64,000 bases of DNA from Telluria antibiotica (GTDB lineage: Bacteria > Pseudomonadota > Gammaproteobacteria > Burkholderiales > Burkholderiaceae_D), in NCBI RefSeq assembly GCF_011682055.1, contig NZ_JAAQOM010000001.1, positions 124,001-188,000 on the forward strand, read 5' to 3'. The translations under genes were made by a program, and so were the position numbers. This document shows, piece after piece, positions 8,179-17,848 of this stretch. How positions within the stretch are numbered: position 1 is the stretch's first letter; each line of letters starts with the position of its first letter. The notes beneath the pieces were generated by a model. That model ran no database searches. It saw only the letters and a program-made list of their open reading frames with translations, and had not been told where the DNA came from.

Positions 8179-11043
8179 GTGAGTTCCAAGCCTCGCGTCA
8201 AACTGATCCGTAGTCCCCTCGTCGTCGCCGTCCAGCTCGCCCTCGCCTCCCTCGCCCTGCCAACCATGGCCACCGCCCAGGACGCGACCACGTCCACGAC
8301 GACCGAAACCACCGCTACCGCCGCCCCCATGAACCGCGTCGAGATCACGGGCTCGCGCATCCGCCGCACGGACATGGAAACCCCGAGCCCGGTCCAGGTC
8401 ATCACGGCCAAGGACTTGAAGGAATCCGGCTACACGTCCGTGTCTGAAGTGCTGCGCAACATCACCGCCAACGGCCAGGGCACCTTGTCGCAGGCGTTCC
8501 CCGGCGCGTTCGCCGTCGGCGCCTCGGGCATCTCGCTGCGCGGCCTGACGGTGGGTGCGACCCTCGTCCTCATCGACGGCCAGCGCATGGCCCCGTACGC
8601 GCTGTCGGACGACGGTCAGCGCAGCTTCGTCGACATCAGCCAGATCCCGATGGAGGCCGTCGAGCGCATCGACGTGCTGAAGGACGGCGCGTCGTCGATC
8701 TACGGTTCGGACGCCGTCGCGGGCGTCGTCAACGTGATCCTCAAGAAGCGCTACAACGGCGCCGAAGCGACGGCCGACGCCGGCGCGACCGGCCATGGCG
8801 ACGGCCGGACCGCGCACGTCTCCGGCATCTACGGCTGGGGCGACCTGGACGCGGACGGCCACAACGCCTACCTCGCGCTCGAATACCGGCGCCAGGGCAA
8901 GATCCTCTCCTCCAGCCGCCATGGCCTGTTCACGAATACCGACTGGACAGCGTGGGGCGGCAAGAACCTCACGCGCGGCGTCCCGACGGCCGCCAACGGC
9001 TTCCAGCCCGCCAGCATCACGGGCTACCTGATCGACCCGGGCACGGGCGCCACGACCATGCTGCCGGGCTGCACGACGGCGCAATTCAACGCCGGCCAAT
9101 GCGCCTACCGCGATCGCGACCTCGAGCTGCAGCCCACGACGAAGAACATCAACCTGCTCGGCTCGTTCGTGCAGAAGCTGGGCGGCGACTGGCAGCTGAA
9201 CCTGAAGGGCTCGTATTTCCGCTCCGAGGCCGAGCAGCTGGCCCGCTACGCGAACACGCTCGGCACGAGCGGCCTGTCCGCGCTCGCGTACGGCCCCGGC
9301 ATCCCGCCGCAGGCCACGCCGCCTGGCGCCCCCATCGTGATCACGGTGCCGGCCACCTACCCCGGCAACACGACGGGTACGCCGCAGATCCTGCAATACA
9401 ACTTCCCCGAACTGGGCGGCAGCCGCACGGGCGTCAAGTCCGACACGTTCCGCCTCGGCGCCGACGTTGCCGGCACCATGGGGGCTTGGGACCTGACGGC
9501 GGCCGTGGGCGCATCGCAGAACACCGTGAAGCAGGAAATCACGAACGGCTTCAACATCCTGAACCTGCAGGCCGCGTTCAACGACCCCGTGCACCCTTAC
9601 CTCGTCGGCCCGGCGGCCAGCGGCAACACGCAAGCCATGCGCGACGCCATCGTGCCGCTGCAGCATGCGAAGGCGACGGACAAGCTGCAGTTCGTGCGCT
9701 TCTCGGCCGGACGCGAACTGATGCCGCTGGCGGGCGGCTCGCTCGCGCTGAACCTCGGTGCCGAATACACGCACCGCGACCTCGACGCCGAGGCGCCGCC
9801 TTCCGTGGCCAACGGCACCCAGAGCGGCAACAACGCGTGGGCGATCGGCACGCAGAACATCGCCGCCGTATATGGCGAGATCGTGGCGCCCGTGCTGAAG
9901 AACCTGGAACTGGATGCATCCATCCGCCACGACAAGGTCATGACGATCGGCCAGGCCACCACGCCGAAGGCCGGCTTCAAATGGTCGCCCATCAGCCAGT
10001 TCACGCTGCGCGGCACGTACACGGAAGGCTTCCGTGCGCCGAACCCCGCGGAAGTCGGCAACACGGGTAACTATTTCTTCGCCAATACGCAGCCCGACCC
10101 CGTGCTGTGCGCGAACCCGGGCCCCGATCCGACGACGGTCCCGGGCAACTACCCGCAGCAGTGCAACGTGTCGATCGCGGGTGTGCAGGCCCCGGGCAAG
10201 GGCCTGAAGCCGGAACGGTCGCGCTCCTACACGCTCGGCACGATCATCGAGCCGACCCGCAACCTCAACGTGTCGATCGACTACTACCGCATCCGCATCA
10301 ACAACCAGATCATCAGCGCGCTGAACGATCCGAACTACGATCCGACGCCCTTCCTCGTGCGCGGCACGCCGACGGCGCAGCCGTTCGTGAATCCGGACGG
10401 CTCGATCTCCACGCAGACGCCGGCCGTCGGCAACGCGCTGTTCGCACCGTACCCGTACGAGAACGCGCAGTACACGCAGACGAGCGGCATCGACCTGGAC
10501 GCGCGCTTCACCTGGCCGTTCGCCGGTGGCAAGTTCAGCGCCGAGCTGACGGAGACGCACCTGCTCACGTACAAGCAGGGCACGGCCGGCGGCACCGCCG
10601 TCGAACTGGCGGGCACGCACGGCCCGTCCGGCGTGTCCGGCGACACCGGCAACCCGAAAGACCGCGCCCAGCTTAAACTCGGCTGGGACCAGGGCCCGCT
10701 GACCGTCTCGTCGACCGTGAACTGGATCGGCAGCTTCTCCGTCGTCGACCCGTCGTCGGCGTCGGCCGCCACGTGCGCGGACGCGATCTCGTTCGTGTAC
10801 GCGAGCACGCCGCCGCAACAGTTCTGCAGCGTGCGCTCGTTCACGACCGTGGACCTGTTCGGCGAGTACCGCTTCTCGGACAAGCTGAGCCTGCACGCGT
10901 CGATCCTGAATCTGTTCGACAAGGAACCACCGCTCGACTTCCAGACCTATGGCAGCGCAGCGTCGACGTTCTATAACCCCGCGCTGCACCAGGCGGGTGC
11001 CGTCGGACGGTTCTTCAACGTGGGCTTGACCTACAAGTTCTGA
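8179..11043 (+). CDS. TonB-dependent outer-membrane receptor (CirA/oligosaccharide type)
   Basis: 954 residues from GTG 8179, chosen because AGGAG (8167-8171) lies seven bases upstream; TTG 8173 is a poorer alternative. The signal peptide ends near MATAQ. A plug domain follows (about 50-175) with RVEITGSRIRRTDMETPSPVQVI, GISLRGLTVGATLVLIDGQR and VERIDVLKDGASSIYGSDAVAGVVN. The rest is a 22-strand-type barrel ending with an aromatic C-terminus (VGLTYKF). It imports a large or scarce ligand across the outer membrane with TonB energy. No transporter, enzyme or sigma-factor partner lies beside it, so the ligand cannot be named. Its plug resembles that of the pectin-locus receptor at 24.6 kb. Confidence 0.93.
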   Translation: MSSKPRVKLIRSPLVVAVQLALASLALPTMATAQDATTSTTTETTATAAPMNRVEITGSRIRRTDMETPSPVQVITAKDLKESGYTSVSEVLRNITANGQGTLSQAFPGAFAVGASGISLRGLTVGATLVLIDGQRMAPYALSDDGQRSFVDISQIPMEAVERIDVLKDGASSIYGSDAVAGVVNVILKKRYNGAEATADAGATGHGDGRTAHVSGIYGWGDLDADGHNAYLALEYRRQGKILSSSRHGLFTNTDWTAWGGKNLTRGVPTAANGFQPASITGYLIDPGTGATTMLPGCTTAQFNAGQCAYRDRDLELQPTTKNINLLGSFVQKLGGDWQLNLKGSYFRSEAEQLARYANTLGTSGLSALAYGPGIPPQATPPGAPIVITVPATYPGNTTGTPQILQYNFPELGGSRTGVKSDTFRLGADVAGTMGAWDLTAAVGASQNTVKQEITNGFNILNLQAAFNDPVHPYLVGPAASGNTQAMRDAIVPLQHAKATDKLQFVRFSAGRELMPLAGGSLALNLGAEYTHRDLDAEAPPSVANGTQSGNNAWAIGTQNIAAVYGEIVAPVLKNLELDASIRHDKVMTIGQATTPKAGFKWSPISQFTLRGTYTEGFRAPNPAEVGNTGNYFFANTQPDPVLCANPGPDPTTVPGNYPQQCNVSIAGVQAPGKGLKPERSRSYTLGTIIEPTRNLNVSIDYYRIRINNQIISALNDPNYDPTPFLVRGTPTAQPFVNPDGSISTQTPAVGNALFAPYPYENAQYTQTSGIDLDARFTWPFAGGKFSAELTETHLLTYKQGTAGGTAVELAGTHGPSGVSGDTGNPKDRAQLKLGWDQGPLTVSSTVNWIGSFSVVDPSSASAATCADAISFVYASTPPQQFCSVRSFTTVDLFGEYRFSDKLSLHASILNLFDKEPPLDFQTYGSAASTFYNPALHQAGAVGRFFNVGLTYKF

Positions 11044-11103
11044 CGCCCCGACCGTGGATGTGGCCCGGGCCGCGCCCGCGGCCGCATCTGCACGGCGGCG
11101 CCG

Positions 11104-11736
11104 TCAGTCGTCGTCGCCGGTCCGGGAGTCTATCACCGGCATGAACGCCATGGTGTCACGGTCACGCTCGAACGCGGCGCCGGTGGGGGCATCGAGCAGG
11201 TCGATGAACGAATCGTCTTTCGACAGCACCGCGCCGACCGAGACATACGCCGCGTTATCGGCATCGTCCATGTACTCGTCCGACTCGTCGCCTGCCGTGA
11301 ACCGCCAACCGCTGTCGTCGTCCCGGTCGGGCGCTTCGCGATACAGGTAGCCGACCTTCGCCCCGTCCCGTAGCACCCGTTGCGTCACGTAGCAGCGCTT
11401 GATGTAGCGCTCGACGAGGTTGTCTTCGCTGTCGTACCGCGTGTTGATGATGTGCCGGGCGTCGAACGCCACGTCGTCGCCAGCCTTCAAATCCTTGATC
11501 CACCGCGGCTGGTTGTCCAGGCGACCGAAGAAGCGCCCGTCGCCGTCGATGCGGTCGACAATGACCCACATCCGCTCCGCGCGCGGCGCTTCGGGGTCGC
11601 TCGACTCGAACACGAAGATCAGCTTGACGATGTCGCCCGGCCGCACGAGGGCAATCGCCTCACGGGGCGACTTGAAGAACGTGTACTTGTTTTGCGCGGC
11701 CACGTCGTCCGCGTTTTCCAGAGTCCAGGTGGGCAT
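11104..11736 (-). CDS. Two-domain DUF2314-like / Imm33 (DUF2185) protein
   Basis: 210 residues from ATG 11736. The first half (about 25-110) resembles DUF2314: PGDIVKLIFVF, ERMWVIVDRIDGDGRFFGRLDN, LKAGDDVAFDARHII. The second half (about 145-200) matches the Imm33/DUF2185 signature: SGWRFTAGDESDEYMDDADN, then LLDAPTGAAFERD. Imm33 domains are predicted immunity proteins in polymorphic toxin systems, but they are also found as stand-alone cytosolic proteins. No toxin lies beside it. The membrane-protein gene upstream ends three bases before this ATG, so the two are probably cotranscribed. Confidence 0.75.
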   Translation of the reverse strand: MPTWTLENADDVAAQNKYTFFKSPREAIALVRPGDIVKLIFVFESSDPEAPRAERMWVIVDRIDGDGRFFGRLDNQPRWIKDLKAGDDVAFDARHIINTRYDSEDNLVERYIKRCYVTQRVLRDGAKVGYLYREAPDRDDDSGWRFTAGDESDEYMDDADNAAYVSVGAVLSKDDSFIDLLDAPTGAAFERDRDTMAFMPVIDSRTGDDD

Positions 11737-11739
11737 GGT

Positions 11740-12105
11740 TCAGGAGGCGTGCCGTTCCGGCGCCTTCGCGGCGATCATCGCCTGCAGTGCGCGCGAGCGG
11801 AGGAAAAAACCGGCCGATACGAGGTAGAAGATGGCGAGCCCGCCGAAGAGAACGGCAAAGGCCGGCCCCGTGCCTGCGCGCAGCGCGGAAACGATCATGA
11901 GTACGCCACCAAGGAAGTACAGGACACCGAGTGCGTAACGGGCGAAGCGGTAGCCGTTCAACAGCAACGCCAGCAATAGCGCCAGCACAAGCAAACGGAC
12001 GATGCCCTGGACGGAAAAGGCGCCCATCGCCCAGGTCAGCAATTCGAGCGTGACACTCGTGCCGACGATCAGGCCGAGGCGACTCAGCGTTGAGATTTTC
12101 TTCAT
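11740..12105 (-). CDS. Four-helix membrane protein, hypothetical
   Basis: 121 residues from ATG 12105 (MKKISTLSRLGLIVG); a longer in-frame start at 12162 adds a polar leader unlike a membrane-protein N-terminus. Four hydrophobic segments are visible, including VRLLVLALLLALLLNGYRFA and FAVLFGGLAIFYLVSAGFFL. It has no recognisable motif. It ends three bases before the Imm33-like gene on the same strand, which suggests an operon. Function is unknown; a role as membrane partner of the downstream protein is speculation. Confidence 0.72.
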   Translation of the reverse strand: MKKISTLSRLGLIVGTSVTLELLTWAMGAFSVQGIVRLLVLALLLALLLNGYRFARYALGVLYFLGGVLMIVSALRAGTGPAFAVLFGGLAIFYLVSAGFFLRSRALQAMIAAKAPERHAS

Positions 12106-12500
12106 GAAGCAATTCTCGAGGTGGGTAATCGGCCGGCCAACGGGTTTCGTGTCGACCCGCATCGATCATACGGCGAAAATGCGGATGAAATCTCACGCAT
12201 ACTCACGCTGGCGTCGTGCGGCCGCGGGCCGGGTTACCGGTGTTACGACGAACTGGCGAAGTTCGTCGCAGACACGTCATAACCGCCGAGATCGGCCAAC
12301 TGCTGCCGGTCGTGATAGTTCGTGACTTTTCCGGTTTGGTAACCTGGTAAGCTCAGCTAAACGGCCGAGATTGGCCGGAGCGAACGCAAGTCGGCCTAAC
12401 CGACGAAGGGGCTGACTCTCTGCGGTCGCACCTGCGCAACCGTGCCGACCCGCTGACGAAGAACATGCGCCGATCGATTGACAACCAACTTCAGAACCCG
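12106..12500. other. Intergenic region without a convincing gene
   Basis: About 395 bases between divergent genes. Short frames exist but none has a good start, ribosome site or protein-like composition. Two similar snippets, CCGAGATCGGCC (near 12288) and CCGAGATTGGCC (near 12365), could be part of a short repeat. The stretch marks the switch to the less GC-rich DNA that follows. Confidence 0.5.
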
Positions 12501-13136
12501 ATGAACCTGTGTCGTTACTTTGTCATGAGCGTCTTGATGGTCCTGGCTGCATCACACGCCATCGCCGCGGAATACAATGGCTTCGAGATCGATGAGTCCA
12601 GGGGAGGCCTGTCGCGCGAGGCGCGCGAGTCGCTGTTCAAGCAGATCGACATCATTGAATCCGCTGCTCTGCCTCGGGCGGTGCTCGACGCAATGAAACA
12701 GACCCCGATTATCGTGGACCCTGATTTGCGCGGCAATCCGGGCATATTTGCGGTGCGCGATGGCGTCGCGTCCGTGTATGTCCAGCCTATCGAATTCCCT
12801 CCGAACAAACCGATATTGCTGCACGAATTTCTGCACGCTTATCACTTCCGCGTGATACACCTGGACCGTCCCGAAATTCAGGAAGAGTTTCAACTAGTTA
12901 AGCATTCGAGCCTGTTTCCCGCCCGCTTTCAATCGTCGCATTTCCTCGAAAATGCAAAGGAATTCTTCGCAGTCACCGGCACCTTGTACTTGTTCGGGAA
13001 TATTCAGCAGCCGCCGTTCGACTGTACGGCACTGGCGCGCCTGCGTCCTCAATACCTGAAATTCCTGGACAGCCAGTTTGGCCCGCCGCGTTGCCCTGGA
13101 CTCGCGGACGCGGCGGTTGGCGATCGTGATCATTGA
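12501..13136 (+). CDS. Secreted putative zinc metallopeptidase (HExxH, small)
   Basis: 211 residues from ATG 12501, which gives a signal peptide (MNLCRYFVMSVLMVLAASHAIAA). HEFLH at residues 108-112 fits the HExxH zinc motif, and ENAKEFFA about 40 residues later supplies a plausible third ligand (E154), the arrangement of gluzincins and of anthrax lethal-factor-like peptidases. Two Cys in the C-terminal part could form a disulphide in the periplasm. The gene stands alone, and its DNA is less GC-rich and less codon-biased than the surroundings, suggesting recent acquisition. Substrate is unknown; peptidase activity is inferred only from the motif. Confidence 0.7.
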   Translation: MNLCRYFVMSVLMVLAASHAIAAEYNGFEIDESRGGLSREARESLFKQIDIIESAALPRAVLDAMKQTPIIVDPDLRGNPGIFAVRDGVASVYVQPIEFPPNKPILLHEFLHAYHFRVIHLDRPEIQEEFQLVKHSSLFPARFQSSHFLENAKEFFAVTGTLYLFGNIQQPPFDCTALARLRPQYLKFLDSQFGPPRCPGLADAAVGDRDH

Positions 13137-13283
13137 TGAGCCTTGGGCGAAGCGTTGCATGATGGGTTAGCAGAATTTCTCGACGATCAGGCGCAGATCG
13201 ATTCGTCCGATCGACTGCGAACATGCGTCGCATGGACGTCCCTCGGCAACGCCCGTCCAAGGTCTCGATCCGAACAACAAAAC

Positions 13284-13890
13284 ATGAAAACTATTTCAAC
13301 TGCACTATTTGCATCGTTTTTTGCGATGACGACTTCCTGTTTCGCTGCAAATCCGAGTTCCTCCTGCTGAAGAATTGGTGCGTCCAGCGCGATTTGACTT
13401 CGCCATCATTGATGCTATGCAGGATTCGAAAGGACGAAGCCTTTTCTAAGTGACGCAATATGAAAGACTTGCGCCATGCATTTCGGCCCGAGGCGCCGCC
13501 CTGATAACGTCTATTCTTGCCAACAGAATAGCCGAGGGCATGAATGGAGATGACATTTGCGCTGCGCGGCAATTCTACGAGGCCCCTACTGGAAAGAAAT
13601 TTACGGAGGCGTCGCTTATCGCAGTTCATCACGAACACCAAATAGAAATGGGAAAAGATATTCCAGCAATTTTGCCGGAGGAAGAAAGCGTTATCACCAA
13701 ATTCGTGGCAAGTCCCATCCGACAAAAGATCGCGAACTCGATCACTGATCGGACTGCCGTGTTCGACGCAGCCAAGCGTGAAATTCTTCGCGCGCGGGCC
13801 AACCTGGAAGCTGTGCTGCGTATAGACCCGGCACGCCTGTCGATCAGCGACACGGCTTTCAGCGTGACCGATCCCGCACACCAGAACTAG
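13284..13890 (+). pseudogene. Broken DUF2059-like secreted protein
   Basis: An ATG at 13284 begins a good signal peptide (MKTISTALFASFFAMTTSCFAANPSS) that stops at TGA 13368. The next frame (codons from 13342) continues as PAEELVRPARFDFAIIDAMQDSKG and stops at TAA 13447. The same frame then resumes at 13450 as TQYERLAPCISARGAALI..., with ARQFYEAPTGKKFTE typical of DUF2059 proteins, to TAG 13890. Read together this is one protein of about 200 residues carrying one frameshift and one nonsense codon. The downstream open part (13450-13890, GTG) could in principle still be translated but lacks a signal peptide. DUF2059 function is not known to me. Confidence 0.65.
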
Positions 13891-13984
13891 CGCTATCGCC
13901 GCCCAACGGTATGCCGCTTTCCCCGCCACTGGCATCCAAAACCGACAAGACCGGCGCCCGTCCGCGCCTTAGCCTTGCAGGACC

Positions 13985-14923
13985 ATGAAAACAATCAAGA
14001 TCATCGATTCCCACACGGGCGGCGAACCGACCCGCCTCATCGTCGACGGCGGCCCCGACCTGGGCGACGGCCCGCTGTCCGCGCGCCTCGCGCGCATGCG
14101 CGACGCGCACGACCACGTCCGCACGGGCACCGTGTGCGAACCGCGCGGCTCCGACGTCCTGGTGGGCGCGCTGCTGTGCGAACCCCATGCGCCCGGATGC
14201 GCGGCGGGCGTCATCTTCTTCAACAACGTCGGTTACCTCGGCATGTGCGGCCACGGCACGATCGGCCTCGTCGTGTCGCTGGCGCATATGGGACGCATCG
14301 CGCCGGGCCGGCACCGCATCGACACACCCGTCGGCGTCGTGACGGCCGAGCTGCACGCGGACGGCACCGTCGGCGTCGACAACGTCCCGTCATTCCGGGC
14401 CCGCAAGGCCGTGACGGTCGACGTCGCCGGCCACGGTACGGTGACGGGCGACGTCGCCTGGGGCGGCAACTGGTTCTTCCTCGTCGAGGACCACGGCCTC
14501 GACGTCGTCCCGGCCAACATTGCGGCGCTGACGGCGTTCGCGGAAGCGGTCATGGCCGCCCTGCACGCGCAAGGCGTGACGGGCACGGGCGGCGCCCCCA
14601 TCGACCACGTCGAACTGTTCGCGCCGTCCGCCACCGCCGACAGCCGCAATTTCGTCCTGTGTCCCGGCAAGGCGTACGACCGCTCGCCGTGCGGCACGGG
14701 CACGAGCGCAAAGCTCGCGTGCCTGGCCGCCGACGGCAAGCTGGCGGAAGGCGCCGCCTGGCGCCAGGAGAGCATCATCGGCAGCGTCTTCGAAGGCAGC
14801 TACCGGCGCGACGGCGACCGCGTCGTGCCGACGATCCGCGGCCGCGCATGGGTCAGTGCCACGTCGACGCTGCTGTTCGACGATGGCGACCCGTTCGCAT
14901 GGGGCATCCCGACGGGCGGCTAG
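13985..14923 (+). CDS. 4-hydroxyproline 2-epimerase (proline racemase family)
   Basis: 312 residues. It interconverts trans-4-hydroxy-L-proline and cis-4-hydroxy-D-proline, the first step of bacterial hydroxyproline catabolism. Both catalytic cysteines are present: MCGHGTIG (C88) and [12 protein letters not shown] (C236). Two Cys distinguish epimerases/racemases from the Cys/Thr dehydratase branch. The start is ATG 13985 close to GCAGGACC. It faces the AraC-type regulator (stops overlap by two to three bases at 14920-14923). The deaminase and dehydrogenase genes of the same pathway follow on its own strand from 15.8 kb. The neighbours make the hydroxyproline reading much more likely than plain proline racemase. 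Confidence 0.9.
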   Translation: MKTIKIIDSHTGGEPTRLIVDGGPDLGDGPLSARLARMRDAHDHVRTGTVCEPRGSDVLVGALLCEPHAPGCAAGVIFFNNVGYLGMCGHGTIGLVVSLAHMGRIAPGRHRIDTPVGVVTAELHADGTVGVDNVPSFRARKAVTVDVAGHGTVTGDVAWGGNWFFLVEDHGLDVVPANIAALTAFAEAVMAALHAQGVTGTGGAPIDHVELFAPSATADSRNFVLCPGKAYDRSPCGTGTSAKLACLAADGKLAEGAAWRQESIIGSVFEGSYRRDGDRVVPTIRGRAWVSATSTLLFDDGDPFAWGIPTGG

Positions 14924-15669
14924 CCGGCCGCCTTGCGCATGTGCAGCCCGTAATCGGTCGGGCTCATGCCGACGTAGGACTTGAACTGGCGGCTGAACGC
15001 GCTGTGGTCCGTGTAGCCGCACTCGTACGCGATCTCCGCGATCCGCGCCTGCGGCTTCTGCTCGATGAGCGTGCGCGCGGCCGCCAGCCGGCACTGCACG
15101 AGGAACTGGCGCGGCGAATGCTGGAACACCTTCTGGAACAACCGTTCCACCCGCGACAGCGACAGCCCCGCCTCTTCCGCCAGCGCCTTGAGCGACACGT
15201 TCTGCTGGTAGTTCTCGCTGATGTGTTGCGCGATGCGCGCGATCTGGCGGTAGGCGGGATGCAGTTCGTCGAGCAGGCCCAGGTCCTGCGACGTGCCGAT
15301 CAGGCCGACGACGGCGCCATCCTTGCCGAACAACGGCATCTTCTTCGTGATGCACCATCCGCGGCTGCGGCCCGGATAGATGTGCAGTTCCAGCTGCTTG
15401 TCGATGGGCGCGCCCTGGTCGATCACCTTGCGGTCCTGCGCGAGGTAGGTTTCGGCCAGCGCGCGAGGGAACAGCTCCAGCGCCGTTTTCCCCAGCACGT
15501 CGCGCTTGTGCCGAACTCCGCAACGCCGCACCATCGTGCGGTTGATGCTGAGGTAGCGGCCCTCGCGATCCTTGACGAAAAACGCGATGTCGTCCAGCGC
15601 GTCGAACACGGCCTCCACGGCCTCAATACCAATGGCTTCAATGGCCCGCACAGTCGTAGCGTCGATCAT
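14920..15669 (-). CDS. PAS-AraC family regulator of the hydroxyproline genes
   Basis: 249 residues from ATG 15669, preceded by AGGAGGAG. A PAS-like sensor domain fills residues about 15-115 ([48 protein letters not shown]). Two AraC helix-turn-helix motifs follow at about 150-245 ([22 protein letters not shown] and [21 protein letters not shown]). It is divergent from the deaminase/dehydrogenase operon starting at 15837 and convergent with the epimerase. That position is usual for a local activator, so it probably senses hydroxyproline or a pathway intermediate. The ligand is inferred from context only. Confidence 0.87.
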   Translation of the reverse strand: MIDATTVRAIEAIGIEAVEAVFDALDDIAFFVKDREGRYLSINRTMVRRCGVRHKRDVLGKTALELFPRALAETYLAQDRKVIDQGAPIDKQLELHIYPGRSRGWCITKKMPLFGKDGAVVGLIGTSQDLGLLDELHPAYRQIARIAQHISENYQQNVSLKALAEEAGLSLSRVERLFQKVFQHSPRQFLVQCRLAAARTLIEQKPQARIAEIAYECGYTDHSAFSRQFKSYVGMSPTDYGLHMRKAAG

Positions 15670-15836
15670 GTCTCCTCCTGGCGCCAATATAGGCGCGTCG
15701 CGCCGGCATGGCAAACGGGAACCCGGCGTTGTGCCGATTTCGGCGTGTCGACGCATCACCAGGCGCAAGACCCGGCGCCCGTTCCGGCCTACCATGGACG
15801 CTTTCAATCGCCCCCGAACCAAAGGAGACAAACAGC

Positions 15837-16733
15837 ATGTGGAAAGGTGTTCTTCCGGCCGTCACGACGAAATTCAGGGAAGACGGCTCGCTCGACCATG
15901 ACGAGATGCGCCGCTGCTTCCAGATCCAGATGGATGCCGGCGTCGATGGCCTCGTCGCCTGCGGTTCGCTCGGCGAAGGACCGATGCTGTCGCACGACGA
16001 GCGCATCGCCGTCCTCAAGCTCTGCAAGGAAGCCAGCGGCACGAAGCCCGCGCTGCTGACGGTGGCCGAGGCGGCGACGCGCGACGCGTGCACGCTGGCG
16101 CGCAAGGCCAGGGAGGCCGGGGCGGACGGCCTGATGGTCGTGCCGAGCACGATCTATCACACGGACCCGCGCGAGACCGTCGCCACGCTGAAGGCGATCG
16201 CCGCTGCCGGCGACCTGCCGATCATGATCTACTCGAACCGCCTTGCCTACCGCGTCGACGTGACGGTCGAGATCATGGCGGAGCTGGCCGATGATCCTCG
16301 CTTCGTCGCCGTGAAGGAATCGTCGGACGATATCCGCCGCGGCACGGAGATCATCAACCGCTTCGGCGACCGCTTCGACCTGCTGACGGGCGTCGACAAC
16401 CTTGCGTTCGAAGCCCTCACGGCCGGCGCGACGGGCTGGGTGGCCGGCCTGTGCCTCGCGTTCCCGCACGAGACGGTGGCAATCTGGCGCCTCGTCCAGG
16501 CGAAGCGCTACGACGAGGCGCTGCGCATCTACCGCTGGTTCCGGCCGCTGCTCGACCTGGACGTGTCCACGTACCTCGTCCAGAACATCAAGCTGGCGGA
16601 AGCGCTCGCCTTCGGTTCCAACGAGCGCGTGCGCGCGCCCCGGCTGCCGCTCGCGGGCGAGCGGCGCGAGCAGGTCGAACGGACGATCCGCGCCGCCATC
16701 GCCTGCCGGCCGTCGCTCCCCGCGCTGCCGTGA
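15837..16733 (+). CDS. Dihydrodipicolinate-synthase family lyase, probable pyrroline-hydroxycarboxylate deaminase
   Basis: 298 residues, with AGGAG nine bases before ATG 15837. The (beta/alpha)8 DapA/NanA fold is evident: the active-site Tyr in MIYSNRLAY (Y132) and the Schiff-base Lys in FVAVKESSDD (K160), with GSLGEGPMLSHDER at the substrate loop. In hydroxyproline catabolism a DapA-family enzyme deaminates delta1-pyrroline-4-hydroxy-2-carboxylate to alpha-ketoglutarate semialdehyde. It heads the operon, and the dehydrogenase gene begins inside its stop codon (TGATG). The assignment rests on family plus neighbourhood; another 2-keto-acid aldolase role is possible but less likely. Confidence 0.85.
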   Translation: MWKGVLPAVTTKFREDGSLDHDEMRRCFQIQMDAGVDGLVACGSLGEGPMLSHDERIAVLKLCKEASGTKPALLTVAEAATRDACTLARKAREAGADGLMVVPSTIYHTDPRETVATLKAIAAAGDLPIMIYSNRLAYRVDVTVEIMAELADDPRFVAVKESSDDIRRGTEIINRFGDRFDLLTGVDNLAFEALTAGATGWVAGLCLAFPHETVAIWRLVQAKRYDEALRIYRWFRPLLDLDVSTYLVQNIKLAEALAFGSNERVRAPRLPLAGERREQVERTIRAAIACRPSLPALP

Positions 16734-17848
16734 TGCATCCGGACGTCATCGTCGTCGGTGCCGGCATCGTGGGCGCGGCCTGCGCGGCAGAGTTGCAGGC
16801 GTCGGGCCGCAAGGTGCTGCTGGTGGATGCGCGCCACCCCGGCGCGGGCGTCACGTCGGCCGGCATGGGCCACCTCGTCGCCCTCGACGAGACGGACGAC
16901 GAACTCGATCTGTGCCTGCTGTCGCTGGCACGCTGGGACGAATACCTGTCGACGCGGGGCCGCGAGGCGGAACACGTCCGCTGCGGTACGTTGTGGGTGG
17001 CGGAGGACGAGGCGCAGATGGCCCATGCGCTGGCGCGCGCGGAGCGCCTGGGCCGGCGCGGCTGGGACGCGCAAGCGCTGTCGGGCGCGGAACTGGCGCG
17101 CACCGAACCCTCGCTGCGCCCCGGCCTCGCGGGCGGCGTGCGCGTCGCGCGCGACGGCGTCGTGTATCCGCCCGCCGTCGCGCGCGACCTGGCCGAACGC
17201 CTTGTCGCACTGGGTGGACGCTCGCTGTTCGGCGCGGACGTCGCCAGCGTCGCGCCGGGGTCCGTCACGCTGGCGACGGGCGAGCTTATCGCCGCGGGCG
17301 ACGTCGTCGTCGCGACGGGTACGCACGTCCCCCGCCTGCTGCCCGGCACGCCCGTCTTCCCGCGCAAGGGGCACCTCGCCATCACGGCCCGCTATCCGCG
17401 CCGCCTGTCGCACCAGGTCGTGAGCATGGGCTACGGCCAGACGGAGGCCGGCAGCGACGCCCTCGCCGTCGCCGCCAATGTCCAGCCGCGCATCACGGGC
17501 CAGTGGCTGGTCGGCTCGTGCCGCCAGGACGGCATCGTCGATCATGACATCGACCCGCGCGTGCTCGCGCACGTGCTGCGCACCGCGATCGCGCTGCTGC
17601 CCTGCCTCGCCGACATGACGATCATCCGCAGCTGGACGGGACTGCGGCCGGCGACGCGCGATGGCCGGCCTCTGATCGGACGCCATCCGGCGCTGGACCG
17701 CCTGTGGCTCGCATGCGGCCACGAAGGCCTCGGCGTGACCACGGCGTTCGGGACGGCGCAACTGCTCGCCGACCTGATGCAAGGCCGCACGCCCGCCATC
17801 GACGCCGCACCGTATTCCCCCGCGAGGTTCGCGCATGAACACGCGTGA
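16733..17848 (+). CDS. FAD-dependent D-hydroxyproline dehydrogenase, catalytic (DAAO-like) subunit
   Basis: 371 residues; ATG 16733 overlaps the preceding TGA. The N-terminus VIVVGAGIVGAACAAELQASG is an FAD-binding Rossmann motif, and the C-terminal region (SWTGLRPATRDGRPLIGRHPALDRLWLACGHEGLGVTTAFGTA) is typical of the glycine oxidase/D-amino-acid dehydrogenase family. In the heteromeric hydroxyproline dehydrogenases of pseudomonads this subunit oxidises cis-4-hydroxy-D-proline and works with a small 2Fe-2S protein and an NAD(P)/FAD-type partner, the very two genes that follow with overlapping ends. Confidence 0.87.
   Translation: MHPDVIVVGAGIVGAACAAELQASGRKVLLVDARHPGAGVTSAGMGHLVALDETDDELDLCLLSLARWDEYLSTRGREAEHVRCGTLWVAEDEAQMAHALARAERLGRRGWDAQALSGAELARTEPSLRPGLAGGVRVARDGVVYPPAVARDLAERLVALGGRSLFGADVASVAPGSVTLATGELIAAGDVVVATGTHVPRLLPGTPVFPRKGHLAITARYPRRLSHQVVSMGYGQTEAGSDALAVAANVQPRITGQWLVGSCRQDGIVDHDIDPRVLAHVLRTAIALLPCLADMTIIRSWTGLRPATRDGRPLIGRHPALDRLWLACGHEGLGVTTAFGTAQLLADLMQGRTPAIDAAPYSPARFAHEHA

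Noticed and set aside
8161..10989. 942-residue open frame on the minus strand opposite the TonB receptor
   Set aside because: It is Arg/Val/Ala-rich with no domain and mirrors the codon pattern of the plus-strand gene, which has clear TonB receptor motifs. Long antisense frames are expected at this G+C content.
13450..13890. Independent gene starting at GTG 13450
   Set aside because: It lacks a signal peptide and a ribosome site and starts directly after a stop in the same frame; the upstream pieces complete the same protein, so it is better read as part of a broken gene.
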